From contig NZ_CP061768.1 in assembly GCF_013624435.2 (NCBI RefSeq), positions 1,270,001 through 1,334,000 of the forward strand: DNA of 64,000 nt, in the 5' to 3' direction. Positions 24,946 through 33,096 of this stretch are shown in pieces; position 1 is the stretch's first letter; each line of letters starts with the position of its first letter. This stretch comes from Nocardioides campestrisoli. GTDB taxonomy: Bacteria; Actinomycetota; Actinomycetes; Propionibacteriales; Nocardioidaceae. The notes under the pieces were generated by a model. That model worked only from the letters and a program-made list of their open reading frames with translations. It was not told the DNA's origin and made no database searches. The translations under genes were made by a program, and so were the position numbers.

Positions 24946-27699
24946 ATGACGACGAAGTCGATCCCACGGCACGGAGGGTGGCGCCGGACGGCGGCCCGGA
25001 CCGTGCCCCTCCTCCTGGTGGCCGGCGGGCTGGTGGGGACGGCCACCGCACCCACGCAGGCGGCCGACGCGGTGGACGGGGCACAGACCGCCGGGGACGC
25101 GATCTTCCCGCACGTGGGCAACGGCGGCTACGACGCGCTGCACTACGACGTCGACATCGCCTGGGTCGCCAACGGCGTGGTCGACGGCTACATGACCGGC
25201 GAGTTCCGCAGTGCCACCGCGACCATGCGGGCCCGGACCACCGGCGCCCCGCTGCGCTCCTTCTCCCTCGACTTCGAGGGCCTCCAGGTCGACGCGGTCA
25301 CCGTCGACGGCGTGCCGGCGACGTACCAGCGGGTTCAGGACGCCGAGGCCACCAAGTTCAAGCTGGTGGTCACACCTGAGACCCCGGTGGACGGGGAGTT
25401 CACCACCGTCGTGAGCTACTCGGGCGTCCCGCAGCACCACGTGGACGCGGACGGCTCCTGGGAGGACTGGACCGCCACCTCCGACGGTGCGATCTTCATG
25501 GGTCAGCCGATCGGCGCGATGGCCGGCATCCCGCACAACAACACCCCCGGCGACAAGGCCACCTGGACCTTCTCCCTCGACGTCCCCTCGACGCTGACCA
25601 GCGGCACCGGCACCGGTCCGGCCGCCGCGGTGAGCAACGGCGAGCTGGCGGACAAGCAGGTGAGCCCGGACGGTGAACGCACCACCTGGGAGTGGGTCCA
25701 GCGCGAGCAGATGGCCAGCGAGCTGGCCCTGATCACCGTCGGCAAGTACGACGTGATCGAGTCGGAGGTGACGCTGTCCAGCGGCCGGGTGATCCCGGAG
25801 TGGTCGTTCATGGACTCCTCGCTCAGCGAGGCCAACAAGACCACCATCAGGAACCGGCGAGCCCTGCTGGGCGAGATCACCCGGCGGTTCGAGCGGATCT
25901 ACGGGCCGTACCCGGGCAACAGCACCGGCGTCGTGGTGGACACCGTGCCGAGCGGGATCAACTACGCCCTGGAGACGCAGGACCGGTCCTTCTTCCCCAG
26001 CGCCGCCTCGGTGGCGGGCAACACGCTGCTGCACGAGGTGGTCCACCAGTGGTACGGCGACGCGGTCTCACCGGGTCTGTGGACCGACATCTGGATCAAC
26101 GAGGGGATGGCGAGCTGGGGTCCGACCTACTACAACCAGGTGCTGGCCGCGCCCACGCCCAACCCCGCGGCGGTGGAGAACACCTACTTCACCAGCTGGA
26201 GCAACAAGGCCGCGAACCACCCGGACTGGACGACCCCGCCCGGGGCCCAGACGGACCCCGCGAAGCTCTACGGCTACCAGACCTACACCCGGGGCGCCCT
26301 GTTCTGGGAGGCCTTGCGCACCGTCCTGCGCGACGAGGACTTCCTCGCCGTGGTGCGCCAGTGGCAGGCCCGGTACGGCGGCCAGAGCCGCCGGGGCGAC
26401 GACCTCAAGGCGCTCGCCGAGGAGATCTCCGGCCACGACCTCGACGCCTTCTGGCAGGACTGGATCCTGGACGCGGACAAGCCGGCGTGGCCCGCCAAGT
26501 ACGACGTCTCGCTCGCGTCCACGCACCCGCAGGGCACCGTCGCGGGCGGGACGCCGATGACCTACACGCTCACCGCCGCCAACACCGGCAAGGTGCCCCT
26601 CTCGGGCGCGGAGGTCACCGTCGACCTCGCCGACGTGCTGGACGACGCCACGCTGGGCGCATTGCCGGCCGGTGTCACCCGCACGGGCACGACGCTGTCC
26701 TGGCAGGTCCCGGCGACCGCGGTCGGCGCGTCGGCCTCGGTGGAGGTCCCGGTCACCACTGGCCCGGGCCTCCGCGACGACGTCTTCGCCACCGCCGCCC
26801 CGGCCACCCTGGGCGGGGCGTGCCTGGCGTGCGGCGGTCTGGAGTCCGCCCCGCGGCCGACGCTGAGCGGCACTCCGACGGTGGGGACGACGCTGACCGG
26901 CAGCGTGGAGGGCTGGCCGGCCGGGACCTCGTTCGACTACGAGTGGTCGACGGGTGGGACGCCGGTCGAGGGCGCCACCGGCGCGACCTACACGCCGGTC
27001 GCGGCGGACCTCGGCCGTGCCCTGACCCTCACCGTGACCGGGACGGCTCCCGGCTACGCCCCGACGTCCCGGAGCAGTGCGCCGGCCGAGGTCGCTCCGG
27101 GCGCGCTGGGCGCCGCGCCGACGCCGACGATCAGCGGGCCGACCGTCCTCGGCGGCACGCTCCTGGTCGAGCCGGGGGACTGGGGTGCCGAGGTCGCGAC
27201 GCAGGTGCAGTGGCTGCGCGACGGTGCGGTCGTCCCGGGCGCCACGGAGACGTCGTACCCCCTCGGTGCGGCCGACGTGGGCGCCCGCCTGTCGGTGCAG
27301 GTCACGGGCTCACGCCCGGGCTACGCCTCGGTGACCCGGATCAGCGCCCCGACGGCGGCGGTCGCCGCACAGCGGCTCACGCGCGGCAAGGTGCGGACCG
27401 TCGGCAAGGCCGAGGTGGGGCGGGTCCTGCGGGCCAGGGTGTACGGCTTCGACGCCGGCGTCGCGCTGACCTACACCTGGTACGCCCGCCGCCAGGAGGT
27501 GCGCTCGGGAGCTCGGCTCCCACTGACCAGGGCGTTGGCGCGCAAGCGGATCCGGGTCGCCGTGACGGCGAGCAAGCCGGGCCACACCACCGTGACCGTG
27601 CGCAGCAAGGCCACCGCCAAGGTCACGCCCAAGAAGGTCCAGAAGGGCAAGAAGCACAAGAAGGGCCGGGCCGGGAAGAACGGCGGACCCCGGAGGTAG
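24946..27699 (+). CDS. Secreted M1-family aminopeptidase with beta-rich C-terminal repeats
   Basis: A 917-residue exported zinc aminopeptidase. A signal peptide (to about residue 40) precedes the N-terminal beta domain. The M1 site is HEVVHQW at 363-369 with WINEG, so ligands are H363, H367 and E386 with exactly 18 residues between, and E364 is the base. The family GAMEN exopeptidase loop is not obvious: the matching place reads PSGINYALE, so specificity may differ. Residues from about 515 carry a DUF11-like beta domain, two Ig-like repeats (PTLSGTPTVGTTLTGSV and PTISGPTVLGGTL) and a Lys-rich tail that may bind the cell wall. Confidence 0.9.
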   Translation: MTTKSIPRHGGWRRTAARTVPLLLVAGGLVGTATAPTQAADAVDGAQTAGDAIFPHVGNGGYDALHYDVDIAWVANGVVDGYMTGEFRSATATMRARTTGAPLRSFSLDFEGLQVDAVTVDGVPATYQRVQDAEATKFKLVVTPETPVDGEFTTVVSYSGVPQHHVDADGSWEDWTATSDGAIFMGQPIGAMAGIPHNNTPGDKATWTFSLDVPSTLTSGTGTGPAAAVSNGELADKQVSPDGERTTWEWVQREQMASELALITVGKYDVIESEVTLSSGRVIPEWSFMDSSLSEANKTTIRNRRALLGEITRRFERIYGPYPGNSTGVVVDTVPSGINYALETQDRSFFPSAASVAGNTLLHEVVHQWYGDAVSPGLWTDIWINEGMASWGPTYYNQVLAAPTPNPAAVENTYFTSWSNKAANHPDWTTPPGAQTDPAKLYGYQTYTRGALFWEALRTVLRDEDFLAVVRQWQARYGGQSRRGDDLKALAEEISGHDLDAFWQDWILDADKPAWPAKYDVSLASTHPQGTVAGGTPMTYTLTAANTGKVPLSGAEVTVDLADVLDDATLGALPAGVTRTGTTLSWQVPATAVGASASVEVPVTTGPGLRDDVFATAAPATLGGACLACGGLESAPRPTLSGTPTVGTTLTGSVEGWPAGTSFDYEWSTGGTPVEGATGATYTPVAADLGRALTLTVTGTAPGYAPTSRSSAPAEVAPGALGAAPTPTISGPTVLGGTLLVEPGDWGAEVATQVQWLRDGAVVPGATETSYPLGAADVGARLSVQVTGSRPGYASVTRISAPTAAVAAQRLTRGKVRTVGKAEVGRVLRARVYGFDAGVALTYTWYARRQEVRSGARLPLTRALARKRIRVAVTASKPGHTTVTVRSKATAKVTPKKVQKGKKHKKGRAGKNGGPRR

Positions 27700-27737
27700 C
27701 GCCGGACCAGCACGCCAGCAGAGAAACACCAGCAGAG

Positions 27738-27780
27738 AAGCACGAGGGCCGCCCGCGGGAAGCGGGCGGCCCTCGTGCTT
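27738..27780. terminator. Bidirectional hairpin terminator between two convergent protease genes
   Basis: A perfect 19-bp stem with a 5-base GGGAA loop, flanked by AA on the left and TT on the right. Each arm starts with AAGCACGAGGGCC read from its own side. It sits 39 bases after the M1 gene and 43 before the end of the reprolysin-like gene, so it can serve both. Confidence 0.88.
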
Positions 27781-27822
27781 GCTAGGTGCTGCTGTGTTCA
27801 GGTGCTGCTGGTGCCGAGTGGG

Positions 27823-30800
27823 TCAGCTGACGCTGGTGACCACTGCGACGCCCTCGATCCGGACGGGCTTGCGCTTCCCGACCTTGATCGTGAGCTTGCC
27901 GCTGCGCGGCTTGTCGAACTTCACCGTCTTCAGCTTGTTGAAGGCGCTGGCGCCCTTCAGGTTGAAGGTCGTCACCTTCTTGCCGCCCACGAAGACGTGC
28001 ACCGGGCCGGACTTCGGCAGCGGCGCGGCCACCAGCGAGACGCTGGTCGCCTTGTTGATCCGGGTCGACAGGCTGGCGCCCTTGGCCGACGACTTCAGGA
28101 AGTCGCCCCCGAAGGCACGGGCCTTCTTGACCTGCTTCCACTTGCCCTGGCGGTTCAGCTGCCCGTCGTTCAGCGGCACCGTGAAGGTGCGCGTCGCGGG
28201 GGTGGCATCGGCCGAGCCGTCAGGCGCGACCGCGGCCACGCTGAACAGGTGCGTGCCCGGCTTGAACCGCTTGGTCAGGCCAGCCACGGCGCAGTCGACG
28301 GGGTCGCCGTCGACGGTGCACACGAACCGGGAGCCGGCGACGTCCGCGGAGAACGCGAACTTCTGCTCACGGTCCAGCACGACCGAGCCGTCGGCGGGGC
28401 CGTCGGTGATGGTCGTCTCCGGCGCCTTGGCCGCGGCGGTCACGGTGATCGTGAACTCCGTGGTGACCCTGGCGGTCCCGTCGGTGATGCTGACGGTGAC
28501 GGGGTAGGTGCCGGCGGCCGCGGTCACGGTGCCGGTGGTGCGCCAGGTGGCGGTACCCGGACGGACCGTGTCAGCCGAGACGGCGACCTGCTCCAGGGAG
28601 ACGCCCGCGGGCAGTCCCGTGGCCGTCGCCGCGAGCTCGGCACCGGCGCTGCCGCGGGTGCTGGCCGACAGCTCCGCCGCGGGGACGGCCTGGCCGCTGA
28701 CCACGGTGAGCTTTTCGTTCGCCGGACCGGTGACGGTGAGCGAGGAGACGATCTCGAAGTCGGCGTCGTTGACGTCGAAGAAGTAGTTGTCCACCGCCTC
28801 GATCTTGATCCGGGCCTTGGTCGTGGAGACGTTGGGCCAGACGATGCGCTCGGTGCCGTCGTTCGGGGTGCTCTCGGCCAGGACGACCGGGAACGTCTTG
28901 CCACCGTCGGTGGAGAGCGTGATCCGCACGTTCTCCGCCAGCTCCGGCTTGGCGGTGCCGTTGACGGCCCAGGTGACGATCTCGCTGCGTCCGCCGATGG
29001 CGCCGGCGTTCGCGACGTTCTTGGAGGAGACCAGGAACGGACCCGCGGTCTTGTCGAGCGTCAGCTTGACGTCGTCGTAGGCGTAGCCGCCTGCGTGCGG
29101 GTCGAGGTCACGCGCGGTGAACCGGAAGTTGAGCGAGGGCTCGGTGTTGCCAGCCGCCGCGTTGCCGACGTAGTCGGCGGTCGGCAGCCACTCCGCGAAG
29201 CACTCCACGACCGGGACGGGCACGTTGGTGGCGCCACCGGTCACCGGCTTGGCCGGCATGGCCGGGCAGGTGCCGTTGGCCGCGTTGGTGTTGTTCTCGA
29301 GGATCTGCTCCATGTCCGGGAAGACCCGGGTGGGGTCTGACGTGGCGATGTTCTCGCCGGGGGAGTTGATCAGCAGGGTGCCGGCCGGGGTCACCGGCGC
29401 GTGCTTGCCGAAGATCCGGAAGAGCGGGCCGTCGGCCTTGGTCTGGCTGCCCAGGGGCGTGCCGGTACCGCGGTCGTTTTGCTCCCAGATGTGGATCATC
29501 GAGTCGCCGTCGGGGTCGGTGGCCGAGCCGGTGAGGGCGAACGGCGTCCGCAGCGGGATGGTCTTGTCAGCGGGGGCGGTCGCCACGGGGGCGCGGTTGC
29601 CGCTGGCGGTGACGGTGTAGCCACCGTTCTCGACCGGCCCACCGGCCTGGGTCTCGCCGACGAAGCCGGAGACGTCACCGGAGACGGTGGTGAGGACCAG
29701 CGACTCGACGTCGGTGTTGTCGACGACGCCGCCGTTGAAGGTCACCTGGAAGCCGGTGTCGTTGAGCGTGCCGGAGCCGCCGAACGCCGCCACGGCGACG
29801 GTGTCCGTGCCGATGACCGCCTCGAGAGCCGCGTCGATCGCTGCGGTCGAGTAGTTCGTGCCGCGGACGATCGGCTCGGTGGTCTGGCCGTTGAAGGAGA
29901 GGGTGAACGACTCACCGTCCGTGTCGAACCCACGCAGCGAGACCGTCTGCACCTCGTCCTCGTCCGGACGGACGCGGAGCACGGTGCTGGTGATGTCGAA
30001 GATGCTGCGCTGCGAGAAGTACGGGTCGGTGTGCGGCTGCAGGTTGTCCTGCTGGCAGATGCCGGCGTAGGCCATCACCGACGAGCCGGAGCCCGGCTCC
30101 CACGGCGAACCGCCGATGTTGCCGCCACAGTTGTACTCGGTGCCGTTGAAGGTGTGCGGGCCGCCGAACTGGTGGCCGATCTCGTGGGCGACGTAGTCGA
30201 CCGCGAAGAAGTCACCCTCGGGCTGGGGGAGACCGGTGCAGCCACGGGCCTTGCCGCCGAGGCCCACCACGCCCAGGCCGGCGACGCCGCCGCCGGGGGT
30301 GCCGAGCGCGATGTGGCCGACGTCGTAGTTGCTGGCGCCGACGAGCTGGCCGAGCACGATGCGGTTGCGGTTGAGCAGGCCGCCGGTGCAGCTGGCCAGC
30401 TGCGCGGTGGTGAAGCAGGCCGCATCGCCGCACGGACCACCGGGCTCGGTGGCCTTGGCGGCGGTGTCGAGGTTGAGCTTGTCGGTGTCGTTGATGAGGA
30501 GCATCCGGATGGCCAGGTCGTCGTTGTAGATCTGGTTGACCCGGTTCATCAGGGTGACCTTCTCGGCCAGCACGTTCTCGGTGCCGAAGTACGCCGCGTA
30601 CGACGGGTCGGTCACCAGTGCCAGCCGGTAGGTGCGCAGGCCGACCTCGGTGCCCGGGGCCTCGCCCGCGCGCTGCTCGTCGTCCGCGTGCTCCTCGTGC
30701 AGCCCGTCGAGGGTGTGCTTGTCGAGCTCGGGCTCGATCAGGCCCTTCTCCGGGGCGGGCAGGTCACGGCCCAGGTAGGAGAGGTAGAGGCTGTCGTCGC

Positions 30801-31326
30801 CGTTCCAGGCCGGGTCGACGTACCAGGCGGCCTGGCCGCCGTCGCCGCGCACGGAGGCGTGGAAGCCGTTCGGGGTGACATCGAAGCGGATGGTCGCGGT
30901 GGGGTCCTCGACGCCGCGGCCGGCGTAGGTCCGGATCTCCGGGTTGGCCGCCTGGAGCTCGGCCTCCATCACCGGGGACTCCTTGACCTCGAAGGCGACC
31001 AGGTCGCCGTTCGGGGCGGGCACGTAGACCGTCTCGGCCTCGGCGCCGACCTGCTCCTCGAGGGGCGCGTCGCGCAGCTCCCCGCGCAGGGCGGCGTCGT
31101 CGAGGGTGAAGGCCGCGTACTTCTTCGGGCTGACGCGGAGCGCGCCAGCGGCACGCGAGGCGTTCGGCTTGGCCGAGGAGGCCGACCAGTAGTCGCCGCT
31201 GGCGGAGGGGGTGGCTGTGGCAGGCGTGGAGGCGAGCAGCGCGAGGCCGCCCGCACCCAGGACCACCGCCAGGGTGGAACCGAGCACTCCCCGAAGTCGG
31301 GGGCGTCGGTGGGACGCATGTGGCAT
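27823..31326 (-). CDS. Secreted reprolysin-like (M12B-type) zinc metalloprotease
   Basis: A 1167-residue extracellular protease. Signal peptide to about residue 38, then a propeptide of about 180 residues. The metzincin site HEIGHQFGGPH is at 381-391 (H381, H385, H391; E382), followed by a Met-turn SVMAYAGIC. The rest holds several beta domains: an insert before a Cys-containing NTNAANGTCP segment, jelly-roll-like DDVKLTLDKT, a cadherin/Ig-like region near 850-960, and an end domain with basic strands. ATG with AAAGAG upstream. Large beta-tailed members are typical of secreted actinobacterial and Bacteroidetes proteases. Confidence 0.92.
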   Translation of the reverse strand: MPHASHRRPRLRGVLGSTLAVVLGAGGLALLASTPATATPSASGDYWSASSAKPNASRAAGALRVSPKKYAAFTLDDAALRGELRDAPLEEQVGAEAETVYVPAPNGDLVAFEVKESPVMEAELQAANPEIRTYAGRGVEDPTATIRFDVTPNGFHASVRGDGGQAAWYVDPAWNGDDSLYLSYLGRDLPAPEKGLIEPELDKHTLDGLHEEHADDEQRAGEAPGTEVGLRTYRLALVTDPSYAAYFGTENVLAEKVTLMNRVNQIYNDDLAIRMLLINDTDKLNLDTAAKATEPGGPCGDAACFTTAQLASCTGGLLNRNRIVLGQLVGASNYDVGHIALGTPGGGVAGLGVVGLGGKARGCTGLPQPEGDFFAVDYVAHEIGHQFGGPHTFNGTEYNCGGNIGGSPWEPGSGSSVMAYAGICQQDNLQPHTDPYFSQRSIFDITSTVLRVRPDEDEVQTVSLRGFDTDGESFTLSFNGQTTEPIVRGTNYSTAAIDAALEAVIGTDTVAVAAFGGSGTLNDTGFQVTFNGGVVDNTDVESLVLTTVSGDVSGFVGETQAGGPVENGGYTVTASGNRAPVATAPADKTIPLRTPFALTGSATDPDGDSMIHIWEQNDRGTGTPLGSQTKADGPLFRIFGKHAPVTPAGTLLINSPGENIATSDPTRVFPDMEQILENNTNAANGTCPAMPAKPVTGGATNVPVPVVECFAEWLPTADYVGNAAAGNTEPSLNFRFTARDLDPHAGGYAYDDVKLTLDKTAGPFLVSSKNVANAGAIGGRSEIVTWAVNGTAKPELAENVRITLSTDGGKTFPVVLAESTPNDGTERIVWPNVSTTKARIKIEAVDNYFFDVNDADFEIVSSLTVTGPANEKLTVVSGQAVPAAELSASTRGSAGAELAATATGLPAGVSLEQVAVSADTVRPGTATWRTTGTVTAAAGTYPVTVSITDGTARVTTEFTITVTAAAKAPETTITDGPADGSVVLDREQKFAFSADVAGSRFVCTVDGDPVDCAVAGLTKRFKPGTHLFSVAAVAPDGSADATPATRTFTVPLNDGQLNRQGKWKQVKKARAFGGDFLKSSAKGASLSTRINKATSVSLVAAPLPKSGPVHVFVGGKKVTTFNLKGASAFNKLKTVKFDKPRSGKLTIKVGKRKPVRIEGVAVVTSVS

Positions 31327-31466
31327 GGGTGTCTCTTTCTTACAGAAGAGGTAGGTGAAACATGGCGAGTGTCACACGATTTGCGGGGGGTGAGAAGACA
31401 CACCTTCGGAGGTGGACAGGTCGAATGGCACTGGTCCTGGTGTGGTCGCGGGCCCAGCCTGGGGAC

Positions 31467-32222
31467 ATGGCACGCATCTTCATCACCGGCTCGACCGAGG
31501 GTCTGGGGAGGGCCGCGGCCGAGGCCTTGCTGGACGAGGGGCACGACGTGGTGGTGCACGCGCGCGACGACGAGCGGCTCCGAGCGGTCGAGGACCTGGT
31601 ACGCCGCGGCGCCGGCCACGTGACCGGCGACCTGGCCGACCCGGACCAGACGCGCGACGTGGCCGAGCAGGTCAACCGGCTGGGCCGCATGGACGCGGTG
31701 ATCCACAACGCGGGGGTCTACCGCGGGCCGGACGTGCTGCCGGTCAACGTGGTCGCGCCGTACCTGCTGACCGCCCTGATCTGGCGACCGTCGCGGCTGG
31801 TCTACCTCAGCAGCGAGGAGCACCTGGCGGGACGCCCGGTGCTGCGAGGGCAGGACTGGAGCGGCCGGGAGTCGGAGGGGTCCTACCCCGACAGCAAGCT
31901 CTTCGTCACCACCCTCGCAGTCGCCATGGCCCGGGTCTGGCCCGAGGTCCTGAGCAACGCCGTGGACCCCGGCTGGGTGCCCACCCGGATGGGCGGTCCC
32001 TCGGCGCCCGACGACCTGCGGCTCGGGCACCGCACCCAGGTGTGGCTGGCGACCAGCAGCTCGCCCGAGGCCATGACCTCCGGCGGCTACTGGCGCCACG
32101 AGGCGCGCGAGGAGCCGGCGCCGGCCGTCCTTGACCACGAGTTCCAAGCCGAGCTGCTGGTCGCCCTGAGCGACTACACGGGCGAGCCGCTGGCGCCCAG
32201 ACCGCTGGCGCCCGTGGACTGA
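31467..32222 (+). CDS. Short-chain dehydrogenase/reductase
   Basis: A 251-residue Rossmann-fold oxidoreductase. The nucleotide motif GSTEGLGRAAAE is at residues 7-18, HNAG at about 80-83, and the catalytic S (YLSS) with YPDSK at about 137-141 supplies Tyr and Lys. The first strand motif GxxxGxG is typical of NADP binding. Start is ATG 31467. Its last 49 bases overlap the end of the convergent tatA gene. The substrate is unknown. Confidence 0.88.
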   Translation: MARIFITGSTEGLGRAAAEALLDEGHDVVVHARDDERLRAVEDLVRRGAGHVTGDLADPDQTRDVAEQVNRLGRMDAVIHNAGVYRGPDVLPVNVVAPYLLTALIWRPSRLVYLSSEEHLAGRPVLRGQDWSGRESEGSYPDSKLFVTTLAVAMARVWPEVLSNAVDPGWVPTRMGGPSAPDDLRLGHRTQVWLATSSSPEAMTSGGYWRHEAREEPAPAVLDHEFQAELLVALSDYTGEPLAPRPLAPVD

Positions 32223-32425
32223 GCCACGGGCGGGGCGGGGCGCGAGGTGCCTTCCGGCTGCTCCACGGTCTCGAGCGCGTCCGGCTCCTCCGAGCGTGTC
32301 TCGTCCCGGAGGATCCGCAGCGCCTGACCGGTGCCGCGCGCGAGCTCCGGCAGCTTGCGCGCTCCGAAGAGGAGCACGAAGACCGCCAGCAGGATCAGCA
32401 GCTCGGTGCTGCCCAGGCCCGCCAT
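32174..32425 (-). CDS. tatA: TatA-like twin-arginine translocase subunit
   Basis: An 83-residue protein with one N-terminal membrane helix (ELLILLAVFVLLF), the family hinge FGARKLPELAR and a short amphipathic helix (GTGQALRILRDE), then an acidic, Pro-rich tail. TatA multimers form the pore for folded proteins. Its ATG shares one base with the stop of the ridA-like gene (TGATG), so it is the third gene of an operon led by a Tat-exported oxidase. A TatA outside a tatAC locus suggests a dedicated subunit. TatE-like is an equal name. Confidence 0.9.
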   Translation of the reverse strand: MAGLGSTELLILLAVFVLLFGARKLPELARGTGQALRILRDETRSEEPDALETVEQPEGTSRPAPPVAQSTGASGLGASGSPV

Positions 32426-33096
32426 CACCGCTTCTTCTTGTCCGGGAAGGCGGCGTCGACCTCGACCTCGACCAGCCACCCGTTGACCGGCAGGTTCTCG
32501 ATCTCCAGCGCGAACCGCGAGGGGCGGGCCGGGTTGGTCACCATCGGGGCGGCCGGTGCCGCGGTGCCCAGCGGGACGGGCACCGGCTTGCCGGTCGACA
32601 GGCTGGTGTTGGCGAAGAACTGGCGGTAGGCCCGGTTCCAGCCGGCGAAGTCCATCTTCTCCTCGCCCGCCGGGTTCTGCAGGAAGACCCGCATGGTGAT
32701 CACGTCGTCGTAGCTCAGGCCCACCTTGGCGAGGTTCTCCCCGATCCGGCGCAGCACGTTGAGGCCCTGCGCCTCGGTGATCGTCACACCCGGCGGGAGA
32801 GCGCCGCCGACCAGGTCGACCGGGTCGATGTAGCGCTCCTGCGACCCCGCGGGCGCCGCGGTGTTGAGCCCGCCGGGGCCCAGGCCGCTGGTCTTGTAGA
32901 GCGCGACGTCCTTCCCGATCGCCACGCCCTCGGCGATCATCGGGTTGTCCTGACCTGCGGGCAGGATCGAGACGGTCTCGTCCTTCTTGGGCTCCCAGTA
33001 CCTGCTTCCGGCGACCGCGGCGGGCGGTGCGACCAGGGCGGCCGTCACCACGGCCGCGAGGATCATCTTCGTGCGGTGGCTCATCGTCGTGCGCAT
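32425..33096 (-). CDS. RidA-family (YjgF/L-PSP) protein with a signal peptide
   Basis: A 223-residue protein that hydrolyses enamine/imine intermediates if it works like RidA. Unusually, it starts with a signal peptide (MILAAVVTAALVAPPAAVAG) and is much longer than the usual 130 residues. The RidA core is near 50-215 (VLRRIGENLAKVGLSYDDVITMRVFL). PSRFALEIENLP places an Arg (R194) where E. coli RidA has Arg105, and VEVEV follows. Both ends overlap neighbours by one base (TGATG): the amine oxidase upstream and tatA downstream. Confidence 0.85.
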   Translation of the reverse strand: MRTTMSHRTKMILAAVVTAALVAPPAAVAGSRYWEPKKDETVSILPAGQDNPMIAEGVAIGKDVALYKTSGLGPGGLNTAAPAGSQERYIDPVDLVGGALPPGVTITEAQGLNVLRRIGENLAKVGLSYDDVITMRVFLQNPAGEEKMDFAGWNRAYRQFFANTSLSTGKPVPVPLGTAAPAAPMVTNPARPSRFALEIENLPVNGWLVEVEVDAAFPDKKKR

